Made by a program: the position numbers and the translations under genes | Notes under the pieces: generated by a model | Database searches by the model: none | The model's input: only the letters and a program-made list of their open reading frames with translations | What the model was told of the DNA's origin: nothing | Shown here: piece by piece, positions 50,672 to 59,195 of the stretch | Layout: each line of letters opens with the position of its first letter | Numbering within the stretch: position 1 is the first letter of the stretch | NCBI RefSeq assembly: GCF_003003125.1 | Contig: NZ_PVTZ01000009.1 | Coordinates: forward strand, 86,521-150,520 | DNA length: 64,000 nucleotides | From: Laceyella sediminis | Lineage (GTDB): Bacteria > Bacillota > Bacilli > Thermoactinomycetales > Thermoactinomycetaceae | Direction: 5' to 3'

Positions 50672-50890
50672 ATGGCCAAGGAAGATGTGATCGAGGTTGA
50701 AGGGATCGTCCAAGAGCCCCTGCCAAACGCAATGTTCCGTGTGAAGTTGGAGAATGGTCATGAAGTGTTGGCGCATGTTTCTGGCAAAATCCGCATGCAT
50801 TTTATTCGCATTTTGCCAGGAGACAAAGTGACCGTGCAACTTTCCCCTTATGACTTAACCCGTGGGCGGATCACTTACCGCTATAAGTAA
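50672..50890 (+). CDS. infA: Translation initiation factor IF-1
   Basis: IF-1 binds the 30S A site during initiation. The 72-residue OB-fold protein reads [20 protein letters not shown] and ends with the conserved [15 protein letters not shown] tail. AAAGGAGAG precedes the ATG. It is followed by rpmJ, rpsM, rpsK and rpoA, the alpha cluster. Confidence 0.98.
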   Translation: MAKEDVIEVEGIVQEPLPNAMFRVKLENGHEVLAHVSGKIRMHFIRILPGDKVTVQLSPYDLTRGRITYRYK

Positions 50891-50911
50891 TTTCGCGTAG
50901 TGACTCGATAA

Positions 50912-51073
<162 letters not shown>

Positions 51074-51092
51074 TAGACGGGAGGTGTAGCGT

Positions 51093-51461
51093 ATGGCACG
51101 TATCGCAGGTATTGACTTGCCACGTGAGAAACGTGTAGAGATCGCCCTGACTTACATTTACGGTATTGGTCGTTCTCAAGCACAAAAAATTTTGGAAGCA
51201 ACTGGGATCAGCGCAGATACCCGTGTTCGCGACTTGACGGAAGAAGAAGTGACCAAGCTGCGCAGCTTTATTGATAAAAACTTGGTGGTAGAAGGTGACC
51301 TTCGTCGTGAAGTGGCACTGAACATCAAGCGTCTGATCGAGATCGGCGCATATCGCGGCATCCGTCATCGTCGTGGTTTGCCGGTTCGTGGTCAACGTAC
51401 CAAAACCAATGCTCGTACCCGTAAAGGTCCACGCCGTACGGTTGCGAACAAGAAAAAATAA
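51093..51461 (+). CDS. rpsM: 30S ribosomal protein S13
   Basis: S13 lies in the 30S head and forms bridges with L5. The 122-residue protein begins [19 protein letters not shown] and ends with the basic tail [20 protein letters not shown] that contacts P-site tRNA. GGGAGGTG precedes the ATG. Confidence 0.98.
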   Translation: MARIAGIDLPREKRVEIALTYIYGIGRSQAQKILEATGISADTRVRDLTEEEVTKLRSFIDKNLVVEGDLRREVALNIKRLIEIGAYRGIRHRRGLPVRGQRTKTNARTRKGPRRTVANKKK

Positions 51462-51482
51462 TTGCAGTAAGGAGGGAAAACA

Positions 51483-51881
51483 GTGGCTAAACGTAAAACG
51501 ACTACTCAGCGCGTAAAACGTCGTGTGAGAAAGAACATTGAGACGGGCGTAGCTCATATCCGCTCCACTTTCAACAATACGATCATCACAATCACAGACC
51601 CACGTGGTAACACCGTCGCTTGGGCAAGCTCCGGCACCATGGGATTCAAAGGTTCCCGCAAGAGCACTCCGTTTGCGGCGCAAATGGCAGCAGAAGCAGC
51701 AGCCAAAGTCGCAATGGAAAACGGGATGAAGTCTGTTGATGTACTGGTTAAAGGCCCCGGCTCCGGTCGTGAAGCGGCGATCCGCTCTCTGCAAGCAGCA
51801 GGCCTTGAAGTCAGCTTGATCAAAGACGTAACACCGATCCCTCACAACGGTTGCCGTCCGCCAAAACGTCGTCGTGTTTAA
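51483..51881 (+). CDS. rpsK: 30S ribosomal protein S11
   Basis: S11 lies on the 30S platform near the E site and Shine-Dalgarno helix. The 132-residue protein contains [21 protein letters not shown] near 22-42 and ends with the [12 protein letters not shown] signature. It starts with GTG after AAGGAGGG. Confidence 0.98.
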   Translation: MAKRKTTTQRVKRRVRKNIETGVAHIRSTFNNTIITITDPRGNTVAWASSGTMGFKGSRKSTPFAAQMAAEAAAKVAMENGMKSVDVLVKGPGSGREAAIRSLQAAGLEVSLIKDVTPIPHNGCRPPKRRRV

Positions 51882-52040
51882 TCTTACTTCTTTAAGCTGA
51901 TCCGTGGTTTATTTTTGTAAATTATCGTGTATACTGGTTAGGACTGGATTTCCTTGTCTTTCCTATATACACCACACATTTCAGCTGCTAGGGAGATAAC
52001 GCCCAGAACGCGACGTTCTGAAGGAGGGTTTGTGAGCCGT

Positions 52041-52985
52041 ATGATTGAAATTGAAAAGCCGAAGATCGAAGCTGTTGAAATCAGTGATGATCATCGTTAC
52101 GGAAAATTTGTGGTAGAACCCTTGGAACGCGGATACGGCACTACCCTGGGCAATTCTCTGCGCCGTGTCCTGCTCTCCTCTTTGCCAGGAGCGGCCGTTA
52201 CAACCATCCAGATTGATGGGGTATTGCATGAGTTCTCCACGATTCCTGGAGTTGTAGAAGATACCACGGAGATCATTCTCAACATTAAACAACTTGCTCT
52301 CAAAATTCATTCGGATGAAGAGAAAATCCTGGAGATCGATCTCGAAGGCCCGGGAGAAGTCAAAGCGGGGGATATTCGCGCGGATAGTGATGTAGAGGTG
52401 TTGAATCCTGATTTGCACATCGCTACATTGGCTGAAGACGCCCACCTGCGCATTCGGATGACCGCGAATCGTGGCCGCGGATATGTATCCGCTGATAAGA
52501 ATAAACGTGAAGATCTGCCGATCGGTGTGATTCCGATTGACTCGATCTACACGCCTATTGAACGGGTTAACTATCAAGTGACCAATACGCGTGTTGGACA
52601 AGTTACCAACTACGACAAATTGATCTTGGAAGTCTGGGCGAACGGCAGCTTGAAACCGGATGAAGCGGTGAGCCTTGGCGCTAAGATCTTAAATGAGCAC
52701 TTGATGTTATTTGTGGGTCTGACTGAACAGGCAAAAGATGCTGAAATCATGGTAGAAAAAGAAGAAGACAAAAAAGAGAAGGTCATGGAGATGACCATCG
52801 AGGAACTCGACCTCTCCGTGCGTTCTTACAATTGTCTCAAACGTGCCGGCATCAACACCGTTCAAGAGCTCACGCAAAAATCAGAAGAAGATATGATGAA
52901 AGTTCGCAACTTGGGACGCAAATCTCTGGAAGAAGTTCAAGAGAAGTTGCAAGAGCTCGGGTTGTCACTTCGCAAAGACGACTAA
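52041..52985 (+). CDS. rpoA: RNA polymerase alpha subunit
   Basis: Alpha assembles the polymerase through its N-terminal domain (about 1-228, with [20 protein letters not shown] near 32-51). Its C-terminal domain (about 245-314, with [17 protein letters not shown] and [12 protein letters not shown]) contacts UP elements and activators. The 314-residue length is normal. AAGGAGGG lies 13 bases before the ATG at 52041 and 4 before an in-frame GTG at 52032, so the exact start (with or without MSR) is uncertain. Confidence 0.97.
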   Translation: MIEIEKPKIEAVEISDDHRYGKFVVEPLERGYGTTLGNSLRRVLLSSLPGAAVTTIQIDGVLHEFSTIPGVVEDTTEIILNIKQLALKIHSDEEKILEIDLEGPGEVKAGDIRADSDVEVLNPDLHIATLAEDAHLRIRMTANRGRGYVSADKNKREDLPIGVIPIDSIYTPIERVNYQVTNTRVGQVTNYDKLILEVWANGSLKPDEAVSLGAKILNEHLMLFVGLTEQAKDAEIMVEKEEDKKEKVMEMTIEELDLSVRSYNCLKRAGINTVQELTQKSEEDMMKVRNLGRKSLEEVQEKLQELGLSLRKDD

Positions 52986-53010
52986 CAACTGGTAGGGGGA
53001 GGGAAAGAAG

Positions 53011-53403
53011 ATGGCATATTCCAAACTCGGCAGAAACACAGGAGCCCGTAAAGCGTTGCTCCGTGATTTGGTAACGGATCTGATTATCAACGAACGCATT
53101 GAAACCACCGAATCCAAAGCGAAAGAAGTGCGCTCCATCGTGGAGAAAATGATCACCCTCGGTAAACGCGGAGATCTGCACGCACGTCGCCAAGCGGCAG
53201 CGTTTGTTCGCACGACTCGCTCCAACACCGTAAAAGATGGGGAAGAAGTGACCCATAACAAAAACGTCGATGCAGTGAAAAAGCTGTTTGACGAAATCGC
53301 ACCACGCTATAAAGAGCGCAACGGCGGCTACACCCGCATCCTGAAGCTCGGACCTCGCCGTGGTGACGGTGCACCTATGGTTTTCATCGAATTGGTGAAG
53401 TAA
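53011..53403 (+). CDS. rplQ: 50S ribosomal protein L17
   Basis: L17 lies near the tunnel exit. The 130-residue protein begins [20 protein letters not shown] and contains [20 protein letters not shown] near 30-49 and the [17 protein letters not shown] signature near 105. GGGGGAGGG precedes the ATG. It ends the S10-spc-alpha cluster at a terminator. Confidence 0.98.
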   Translation: MAYSKLGRNTGARKALLRDLVTDLIINERIETTESKAKEVRSIVEKMITLGKRGDLHARRQAAAFVRTTRSNTVKDGEEVTHNKNVDAVKKLFDEIAPRYKERNGGYTRILKLGPRRGDGAPMVFIELVK

Positions 53404-53428
53404 GCCATGCGTTGATAGTTTGAATTAG

Positions 53429-53476
53429 AAAGGGTGAGGGCAGGATCCGGCCGGTCCTGACGTTTACCCTTTTTTC
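53429..53476 (+). terminator. Terminator after rplQ
   Basis: AAAGGGT (53429-53435) and ACCCTTT (53466-53472) pair around an inner CAGGA/TCCTG stem, followed by a T-run. It closes the ribosomal protein cluster, although ecfA1 starts only 16 bases later and may depend on read-through. Confidence 0.8.
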
Positions 53477-53491
53477 TTTTAAGGAGCTAAC

Positions 53492-54340
53492 ATGGAACCG
53501 ATCTTGCACGTTTCCAATCTCCGGTTTCACTATCAGCCTGATGCATTATCCAAGGAAAGATGGGCACTGAAAGATATCCAGCTCACCGTCGGGGCAGGTG
53601 AGTATGTTAGTATCATTGGCCCCAATGGTTCAGGAAAATCAACATTGGCACGCATAATCGCTGGGCTGTATCTCCCTACTGAAGGAGATGTGCACGTTTG
53701 TGGACGAGCGACATCAAATGAACATGAGTTGTGGCAAATTCGACGTCGGGTTGGAATGGTATTTCAAAATCCAGATAATCAAATTGTCGCGCCTACTGTT
53801 CAGGATGATGTCGCTTTTGGTTTAGAGAATATGGGGTTGCCGCGCGATGAGATGAAAGCAAGGGTGGCACAGGCGTTGCAATGGGTAGGTCTAGCTGGGA
53901 TGGAAGAGCGGGAACCACACCATCTCTCAGGTGGGCAGAAGCAACGTTTGGCCATTGCAGGGGTGGTGGCGATGCAACCGGATATCATCCTGTTTGATGA
54001 GTCGACGTCGATGCTGGACCCGCAAGGAAGAGCGGAAGTGTGCCAACTGATCAAGTCAATCCATGAACGGGGGACGACGGTGATCCACATCACCCATTCA
54101 GCGCAAGAAGCGTTTATGGCTGAGCGGTTGATCGTAATGGCCGAAGGACAAATCAAGTTGGACACCCCTGTCGCTGAACTATATCCACAAGCGATGAAGT
54201 TGAAAGAGTGGGATCTGGATGTTCCACTTGAAGTGGAATTGCATCACCGCCTGGTGAAAGCGGGCTGGCCGGTACGCGCTTCCATCACCAGTAAAGAGGA
54301 TCTGGTGAGCGAACTATGGAGATTGTTATCGAAGACTTGA
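53492..54340 (+). CDS. ecfA1: EcfA1, ECF transporter ATPase
   Basis: This is one of two ATPases powering energy-coupling factor vitamin transporters. The 282-residue protein has Walker A GPNGSGKST (43-51), signature LSGGQKQRLAIAG near 148 and Walker B IILFDESTSMLD near 166-177, where EST replaces the more common EPT, as usual for EcfA1. AAGGAG precedes the ATG. It overlaps ecfA2 by 25 bases. The module is shared by several substrate-binding S components encoded elsewhere. Confidence 0.95.
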   Translation: MEPILHVSNLRFHYQPDALSKERWALKDIQLTVGAGEYVSIIGPNGSGKSTLARIIAGLYLPTEGDVHVCGRATSNEHELWQIRRRVGMVFQNPDNQIVAPTVQDDVAFGLENMGLPRDEMKARVAQALQWVGLAGMEEREPHHLSGGQKQRLAIAGVVAMQPDIILFDESTSMLDPQGRAEVCQLIKSIHERGTTVIHITHSAQEAFMAERLIVMAEGQIKLDTPVAELYPQAMKLKEWDLDVPLEVELHHRLVKAGWPVRASITSKEDLVSELWRLLSKT

Positions 54341-55179
54341 ACGTCATATACCATCCTGGAACCCCGTTTGCTAAACAAGCGTTGACGGATATCAATTTGC
54401 GCGTCGCAAGCGGTTCATTTGTCGCGTTGCTCGGGGCGACGGGTTCGGGCAAATCAACGTTGATCCAGACGGTGGCCGGCTTGATTAAGCCGACGTCGGG
54501 GCAATTAAGGATTGGAAATCAAGTGGTGACGCCCAAGAGCAAACAGCTGTCGGAACTCAGGCGGTTGGTTGGGGTCGCTTTTCAATATCCTGAACACCAA
54601 TTGTTTGAAGAAACCGTGGCGAAAGACATCGCTTTTGGCCCGCGTCAGCAAGGACTGACAGAAGAACAGGTCGCCGAGAGGGTGGAGGAAGCCATGCGTT
54701 GGGTGGGTTTGCCCCCTTCATTGAAAGATCGTTCCCCATTGGCTCTGAGCGGTGGGCAGATGCGGCGAGTGGCTATTGCCGGTATTCTGGCTATGCGACC
54801 GCAGGTGCTCATCCTTGATGAGCCGACAGCTGGCCTTGACCCCCGCGGTCAACGGGAGATGCTGGACATGGTGGGGCGTTTACACCGTGAACAGGGGTTG
54901 ACCGTATTACTGGTCACTCATCAGATGGAAGAGGCGGCCCGATACGCGGAGCAGCTGGTGATCTTGTCAGAAGGGCGGATTGCGCTTACGGGCTCCCCGA
55001 GAGAAGTGTTTGGGAATGAACAGGCACTGTCTCGGCTTAAGCTGGATGTGCCAGAGATCACCAAGTTGATCATGGCGTTGAACCGCAACCTCGATCCTCC
55101 CCTTCCACTGACACTGTTCTCTGTTGAAGAGTTGGAGCGTGAGCTGGAGTCGCGCTGGAAGCGGGGGGATGACAGGTGA
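54316..55179 (+). CDS. ecfA2: EcfA2, ECF transporter ATPase
   Basis: The second ATPase of the ECF module forms a heterodimer with EcfA1. The 287-residue protein has Walker A GATGSGKST (40-48), signature LSGGQMRRVAIAG near 144 and Walker B VLILDEPTAGLD near 164-175. Its start lies inside ecfA1 and its stop overlaps the ecfT start by four bases, so the three subunits are translated together. Confidence 0.95.
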   Translation: MEIVIEDLNVIYHPGTPFAKQALTDINLRVASGSFVALLGATGSGKSTLIQTVAGLIKPTSGQLRIGNQVVTPKSKQLSELRRLVGVAFQYPEHQLFEETVAKDIAFGPRQQGLTEEQVAERVEEAMRWVGLPPSLKDRSPLALSGGQMRRVAIAGILAMRPQVLILDEPTAGLDPRGQREMLDMVGRLHREQGLTVLLVTHQMEEAARYAEQLVILSEGRIALTGSPREVFGNEQALSRLKLDVPEITKLIMALNRNLDPPLPLTLFSVEELERELESRWKRGDDR

Positions 55180-55970
55180 CACCGGTCGTAATTGGACAAT
55201 ATGTCCCGGTCGATTCGTTCTTGCATCGATTGGATCCTAGAGGCAAGCTGGTATTTGTGTTTGCCTTCATGTTCCTCGTTTTATTTGCGGACAGGTGGCC
55301 TTCGTACCTGTTGCTCACCCTGTTTGTCTTGCTTGCTGTCAAAGGGGCGCGCATTCCGCTTGCACTTTTTTTGCGAGCAGTCAAGCCGATATTATTTTTG
55401 ATCATCCTGACTTCGCTACTGCACTTGTTCACGACAAAAGGCGGTGGGGTCTTGCTTCAGACGCCGTTGTTTTCGGTGCATGAGGCAGGGGTGGAGCAAG
55501 CGGTGCTCATGTCGTTGCGTTTATTTGTCTTGATGGCTACGGCTACCTTGCTCACTTGCACCACTTCCCCGATGGAGATCACCAATGCAATTGAACAACT
55601 ATTGCGGCCGCTGACGAAGGTGCGCGTTCCCGTGCATGAGTTGGCGATGATGATGTCCATTGCGCTTCGCTTCATTCCTACCTTATGGGGGGAAACGGAA
55701 AAAATCAAAAAGGCTCAAATGGCGCGCGGGGTTGATTTTGAGGCTGGTTCATTGTTCAGACGGATCATGAACCATATTCCCATCTTGATCCCGCTCTTGA
55801 TCTCGTCTTTCCGGCGCGCCGAAGATTTGGCCATGGCGATGGAAGCCCGTGGCTACCGCGGAGGCGAAGGGCGAACCCGTTGGCGGGAGTTGACGTTCGC
55901 TCGGCGGGATTTGTGGCTGATTCCGACGGCGGCGACGCTGTGGCTGGCGTTGTGGTACTTGGAGAAGTAG
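55176..55970 (+). CDS. ecfT: EcfT, ECF transporter membrane component
   Basis: EcfT links the two ATPases with the substrate-specific S component in the membrane. The 264-residue protein has about five membrane helices. The two coupling-helix Ala-Arg-Gly motifs are AQMARGVDFEAG near 186 and AMEARGYRGG near 226, with the intervening helices shaped as in the family. It starts with GTG overlapping ecfA2. truA follows 17 bases on. Confidence 0.95.
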   Translation: MTPVVIGQYVPVDSFLHRLDPRGKLVFVFAFMFLVLFADRWPSYLLLTLFVLLAVKGARIPLALFLRAVKPILFLIILTSLLHLFTTKGGGVLLQTPLFSVHEAGVEQAVLMSLRLFVLMATATLLTCTTSPMEITNAIEQLLRPLTKVRVPVHELAMMMSIALRFIPTLWGETEKIKKAQMARGVDFEAGSLFRRIMNHIPILIPLLISSFRRAEDLAMAMEARGYRGGEGRTRWRELTFARRDLWLIPTAATLWLALWYLEK

Positions 55971-55987
55971 GGGGCCGAAATAAGAAG

Positions 55988-56740
55988 ATGAAAAAGATCA
56001 AACTGCACATTTCCTATGACGGCACTGACTTTTCCGGGTTTCAGCGCCAACCGGGGCAACGCACGATCCAAGCGGAGCTGGAAAACGCGTTGACCGCCTT
56101 GATGCGGGAAAAGATAGAGATTCACGGCTCGGGAAGGACAGATGCGGGTGTTCATGCCCAAGGGCAGATTTGCCACTTTGTGACATCTAGTCCGATTCCC
56201 GCCGAAAAGATCGCGTATATCTTGCGCAACATGTTGCCGCGGGATATTGTCGCGGTGTCGAGCGAAGAAGTTCCGTCCGACTTTCACGCGCGCAAGAGCG
56301 CCCACTGGAAGACGTATCGCTATCAGATAGATACGCGGCGTGCCCCGGATGTGTTTTCTCGCCGTTATCGCACTCATCTTCCTTATGTAGTTGATTTTCA
56401 GGCGATGCGGGAAGCTGCCGGTTACTTGGTGGGCACTCATGATTTCACATCGCTGTGCTCGGCCAAAACGCAGGTGGAAGACCGGGTGCGCACGATCTAT
56501 CGGTGCGAGGTTATCGAAGAAGCGCATGGGTATGCGATCGAAGTGACAGGTAGCGGGTTTTTGTACAACATGGTGCGGATATTGGCCGGCACATTGGTCG
56601 AGGTGGGGAGAAAGCATATCGATCCTAATGCAATCCCGGTGATCTTGGCCGCCCGCGATCGCACGAAGGCTGGCCCTACTTTCCCGCCCGAGGGGCTCGT
56701 GCTGATGGAAGTGGGCTACACTCCATGGAACAATATGTAA
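55988..56740 (+). CDS. truA: TruA, tRNA pseudouridine synthase (38-40)
   Basis: TruA converts uridines 38 to 40 in the tRNA anticodon arm to pseudouridine. The 250-residue protein has the catalytic aspartate D52 in GSGRTDAGVHAQGQ and the FHARKSAHWKTYRY segment near 100. ATG at 55988 starts the conserved KIKLHISYDGTDFSGFQRQ. A longer frame runs back into ecfT in another frame and is not used. No promoter is visible, so it probably belongs to the ecf operon. Confidence 0.95.
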   Translation: MKKIKLHISYDGTDFSGFQRQPGQRTIQAELENALTALMREKIEIHGSGRTDAGVHAQGQICHFVTSSPIPAEKIAYILRNMLPRDIVAVSSEEVPSDFHARKSAHWKTYRYQIDTRRAPDVFSRRYRTHLPYVVDFQAMREAAGYLVGTHDFTSLCSAKTQVEDRVRTIYRCEVIEEAHGYAIEVTGSGFLYNMVRILAGTLVEVGRKHIDPNAIPVILAARDRTKAGPTFPPEGLVLMEVGYTPWNNM

Positions 56741-56765
56741 ACAGGGCATTTGCCCTTGCGATTTC

Positions 56766-56794
56766 TTGACATTTTCCCGCATTTAAGGTAAGAT
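56766..56794 (+). promoter_or_regulatory. Promoter of rplM-rpsI
   Basis: TTGACA (56766-56771) and TAAGAT (56789-56794) are 17 bases apart. Transcription from about 56801 gives a 140-base leader before rplM. Confidence 0.8.
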
Positions 56795-56800
56795 TACGCT

Positions 56801-56942
56801 TGGTATTTTCCACTCCATGCCCCGGTGGAGTTGTTCGGCGCAAATCTTGTCAGTGCTACAAAAATGCTTCTAATTGCTTCTAAATGCTTCTAAATCTGTT
56901 AAAAGTAAACGGTCAATCCGTTGCGATAGAGGAGGGAATACG
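56801..56942 (+). promoter_or_regulatory. rplM leader: probable L13 leader plus three tandem decamers
   Basis: The first part forms a hairpin with ACTCCA and TGGAGT around TGCCCCGG, then GTTCGGCGCAAATCTTGTC, placed as the L13 leader class of Bacillales. Between it and the AGGAGG site, the decamer WTGCTTCTAA occurs three times in tandem at 56864-56873, 56874-56883 and 56884-56893. The leader class assignment is from position and the short conserved-looking hairpin; the decamers are directly seen and have no known role. Confidence 0.6.
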
Positions 56943-57380
56943 ATGCGTACCACATTTATGGCTAAGCCAAATCAAGTGGAACGGAAATGGTATGTGGTAG
57001 ATGCTGCGGGCAAAACCTTGGGTCGCCTCGCAACTGAAGTAGCTACCTTGCTTCGCGGAAAGCATAAACCTGAATTTACTCCCCATGTGGACACTGGCGA
57101 TTTTGTGATCGTGATTAACGCAGATCAAGTTGAATTGACCGGTAAAAAATGGGCTCAAAAAACTTACTATCGTCACTCTGGTCATCCAGGTGGTTTGAAA
57201 GCCACTGTAGCCAGTGACATGCGCGCCAAACATCCGGAGCGCCTGATCGAATTCGCAGTGAAAGGCATGCTGCCAAAAGGCTCTTTGGGTCGTCAGCAAT
57301 TCAAAAAACTAAAAGTATACGCTGGTTCCGAACATCCTCATCAGGCTCAACAGCCGGTTGAGTGGGAACTGCGCGGTTAA
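56943..57380 (+). CDS. rplM: 50S ribosomal protein L13
   Basis: L13 is an early-assembly protein of the large subunit. The 145-residue protein begins [20 protein letters not shown] and contains [22 protein letters not shown] near 27-48 and [21 protein letters not shown] near 102-122. GAGGAGGG precedes the ATG at 56943; the in-frame ATG at 56874 lies inside the decamer repeats and has no binding site. Confidence 0.97.
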   Translation: MRTTFMAKPNQVERKWYVVDAAGKTLGRLATEVATLLRGKHKPEFTPHVDTGDFVIVINADQVELTGKKWAQKTYYRHSGHPGGLKATVASDMRAKHPERLIEFAVKGMLPKGSLGRQQFKKLKVYAGSEHPHQAQQPVEWELRG

Positions 57381-57398
57381 TAAAAGGAGGTAACCGAT

Positions 57399-57791
57399 TT
57401 GGCACAAGTTCAATTCTATGGAACCGGTCGCCGTAAGGAATCGGTCGCTCGTGTTCGCCTCGTTGCTGGGGATGGCCGCGTTGTGATCAATGGTCGTAAC
57501 ATTGATGACTATTTTGGTCTGGAAACCTTAAAAGCGATCGTACGTCAACCATTAGTACTGACCAACACCACGGATCGTTATGATGTATTGGTGAACGTAT
57601 CCGGTGGTGGATTCACAGGACAAGCGGGCGCAATCCGCCACGGTATCGCGCGTGCGCTTCTGAAAGTGGATCCAGAACTTCGTCCATCCTTGAAAAAAGC
57701 CGGCTTCTTGACCCGTGACCCACGGATGAAAGAACGGAAAAAATACGGTCTCAAAGCTGCTCGTCGCGCACCTCAGTTCTCCAAGCGCTAA
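57399..57791 (+). CDS. rpsI: 30S ribosomal protein S9
   Basis: S9 has a C-terminal tail that touches P-site tRNA. The 130-residue protein begins [19 protein letters not shown] and ends with the conserved [14 protein letters not shown]. It starts with TTG after AAAGGAGG. A strong terminator follows. Confidence 0.98.
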   Translation: MAQVQFYGTGRRKESVARVRLVAGDGRVVINGRNIDDYFGLETLKAIVRQPLVLTNTTDRYDVLVNVSGGGFTGQAGAIRHGIARALLKVDPELRPSLKKAGFLTRDPRMKERKKYGLKAARRAPQFSKR

Positions 57792-57812
57792 TCGGGCATC
57801 CGCTTTTTACAC

Positions 57813-57845
57813 AAACCCCTGGATTGTTGTCCAGGGGTTTTTTCT
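57813..57845 (+). terminator. Terminator after rpsI
   Basis: AAACCCCTGGA and TCCAGGGGTTT-type arms form a ten-pair stem with a short loop and six T residues. Confidence 0.95.
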
Positions 57846-57900
57846 GTCCTTCTTTCGTCAACAATAAATGAGATGGATGCAAAAGAAGGAGCGATTTGGC

Positions 57901-58332
57901 TTGGTGGGGGAAATCATTCATATTGATAGTTTGCGGATAAAAAAAGAAGCGGCTTTGCGCCAAGATGCATTAGATGCGTTCACTTGGGACGAAATGGAGC
58001 GGGTGAAAGCCAATCTGATCGAACCGATAGTGAAATATTGGCCGGCCTCGAGAAAATGGCTCCTGCTCGAATTATGTTACCGTCTGGCCTATGAAGCGTT
58101 TGTTTGTGGCATGAAAGAAGCCAAATGGAGACGGTCACCACGAACGTTTAAAGAGGCGCTGGATGTGTTTGCGCCGCGCCATCAAGCCCATTGCCAACAG
58201 CTGATGGAACAGCTGACCAAAGAGTTTCATGTATTCGAGTGGTTGGATGAATGGAGCGCGGAATCGGTGTTTATGCTGTTGGCGGAGCTGTCTAAAAATT
58301 GGTTTATGAAAGGGTATGCACAAAAGCGTTGA
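57901..58332 (+). CDS. ybaK: YbaK-like protein (DUF2521 family)
   Basis: This helical protein of about 143 residues has no known enzymatic motif. It begins VGEIIHIDSLRIKKEAALRQ and contains CYRLAYEAFVCGMKEAKWRR. Length, the EIIHIDSLRIKKE start and its place between rpsI and cwlD agree with B. subtilis YbaK. AAGGAG lies nine bases before TTG at 57901, and GTG at 57904 is also possible; an ATG at 57868 has no binding site. The neighbour ybaJ of B. subtilis is absent. A role in sporulation is possible but only from context. Confidence 0.7.
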   Translation: MVGEIIHIDSLRIKKEAALRQDALDAFTWDEMERVKANLIEPIVKYWPASRKWLLLELCYRLAYEAFVCGMKEAKWRRSPRTFKEALDVFAPRHQAHCQQLMEQLTKEFHVFEWLDEWSAESVFMLLAELSKNWFMKGYAQKR

Positions 58333-58335
58333 CGA

Positions 58336-58364
58336 TCATATCAATCGGTCTCGTCCCATACATT
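58336..58364 (+). promoter_or_regulatory. Candidate SigE-type promoter of cwlD
   Basis: TCATATC (58336-58342) and CATACATT (58357-58364) are 14 bases apart, matching the SigE pattern (ATA in the -35, CATACAnT in the -10). The start would be about 27 bases before cwlD. Mother-cell expression would fit cortex synthesis. Confidence 0.6.
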
Positions 58365-58397
58365 AGCTAGTAGGCGATGTGAAGTGAGGCGAGACGC

Positions 58398-59147
58398 ATG
58401 AAAATGGCAATGGATTGGTGGAAGCGCCACCAGAAAAAAGGATGGATGATTCTGCTCTGCGCGGCGGTGCTTGTCAGTGCCATCGGCATGTTTTCGGTTA
58501 TGAAGGTAGGCTCAGTTAGCACCATGGCTATGCCCCTGAGTGGCAAGGTGATCATGATTGACGCAGGTCACGGGGGAGTCGATGGAGGGGCCAGCGGAAA
58601 CGGATTGGTAGAGAAACATATCACTTTAAATATTGCTTTATATTTGCGGGATTACCTGAATGAAGCGGGAGCATATGTGCTGATGACGCGCGAAGCCGAC
58701 CAAGACTTAGCCGAACCGGAAACGAAGTCACTCAGTCGGCGAAAAGTGGAGGATTTGTTAAAGCGCATTCACTTGTTGAAGGAGAAGCGGGCTGATGCGC
58801 TTGTGAGCATCCATCTCAACGCCATGACATCTCCCAAGTGGTCTGGCGCCCAAACTTTTTACAATCCGATTCGCGAAGAGAACAAGCGGTTGGCCACGCT
58901 GATTCAAGCGGAATTGATCAAACAATTGGGGAATACCAACCGCCTGGCCAAACAGAAAAGCGATGTCTACATCCTCAAAGAGGCACATGTCCCCACCGCA
59001 CTGGTTGAAGTTGGTTTTTTGACCAATCCAGGCGAGGCCAAACTGCTCGCAAATGAGAATTACCAGAAGAAATTGGCTGCCGCCATTTATTTGGGCTTGT
59101 TGCAGTATTACACCGGCAAGGAGACACCTCCGTTAACCGATCGTTAA
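58398..59147 (+). CDS. cwlD: CwlD, N-acetylmuramoyl-L-alanine amidase of spore cortex
   Basis: CwlD removes the peptide from muramic acid so that PdaA can form muramic delta-lactam in spore cortex. The 249-residue protein has an N-terminal membrane segment (about 14-36) and an Amidase_3 domain with zinc ligands in MIDAGHGGVDGGASG (54-68), the glutamate in EKHITLN near 74, the histidine in SIHLNAM near 141 and the catalytic glutamate in ALVEVGFLTNP near 205. A SigE-like promoter lies upstream. Confidence 0.95.
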   Translation: MKMAMDWWKRHQKKGWMILLCAAVLVSAIGMFSVMKVGSVSTMAMPLSGKVIMIDAGHGGVDGGASGNGLVEKHITLNIALYLRDYLNEAGAYVLMTREADQDLAEPETKSLSRRKVEDLLKRIHLLKEKRADALVSIHLNAMTSPKWSGAQTFYNPIREENKRLATLIQAELIKQLGNTNRLAKQKSDVYILKEAHVPTALVEVGFLTNPGEAKLLANENYQKKLAAAIYLGLLQYYTGKETPPLTDR

Positions 59148-59150
59148 TGT

Positions 59151-59159
59151 GCTATAATG
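59151..59159 (+). promoter_or_regulatory. Extended -10 promoter before salA
   Basis: TGCTATAAT is a perfect extended -10. No close -35 match is seen at 17 bases. Transcription from about 59166 excludes the upstream in-frame ATG at 59157 and supports the start at 59196. Confidence 0.6.
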
Positions 59160-59195
59160 GAAAAGAAATCGCTTTCGATCGAGGTGTCTTGTGAC

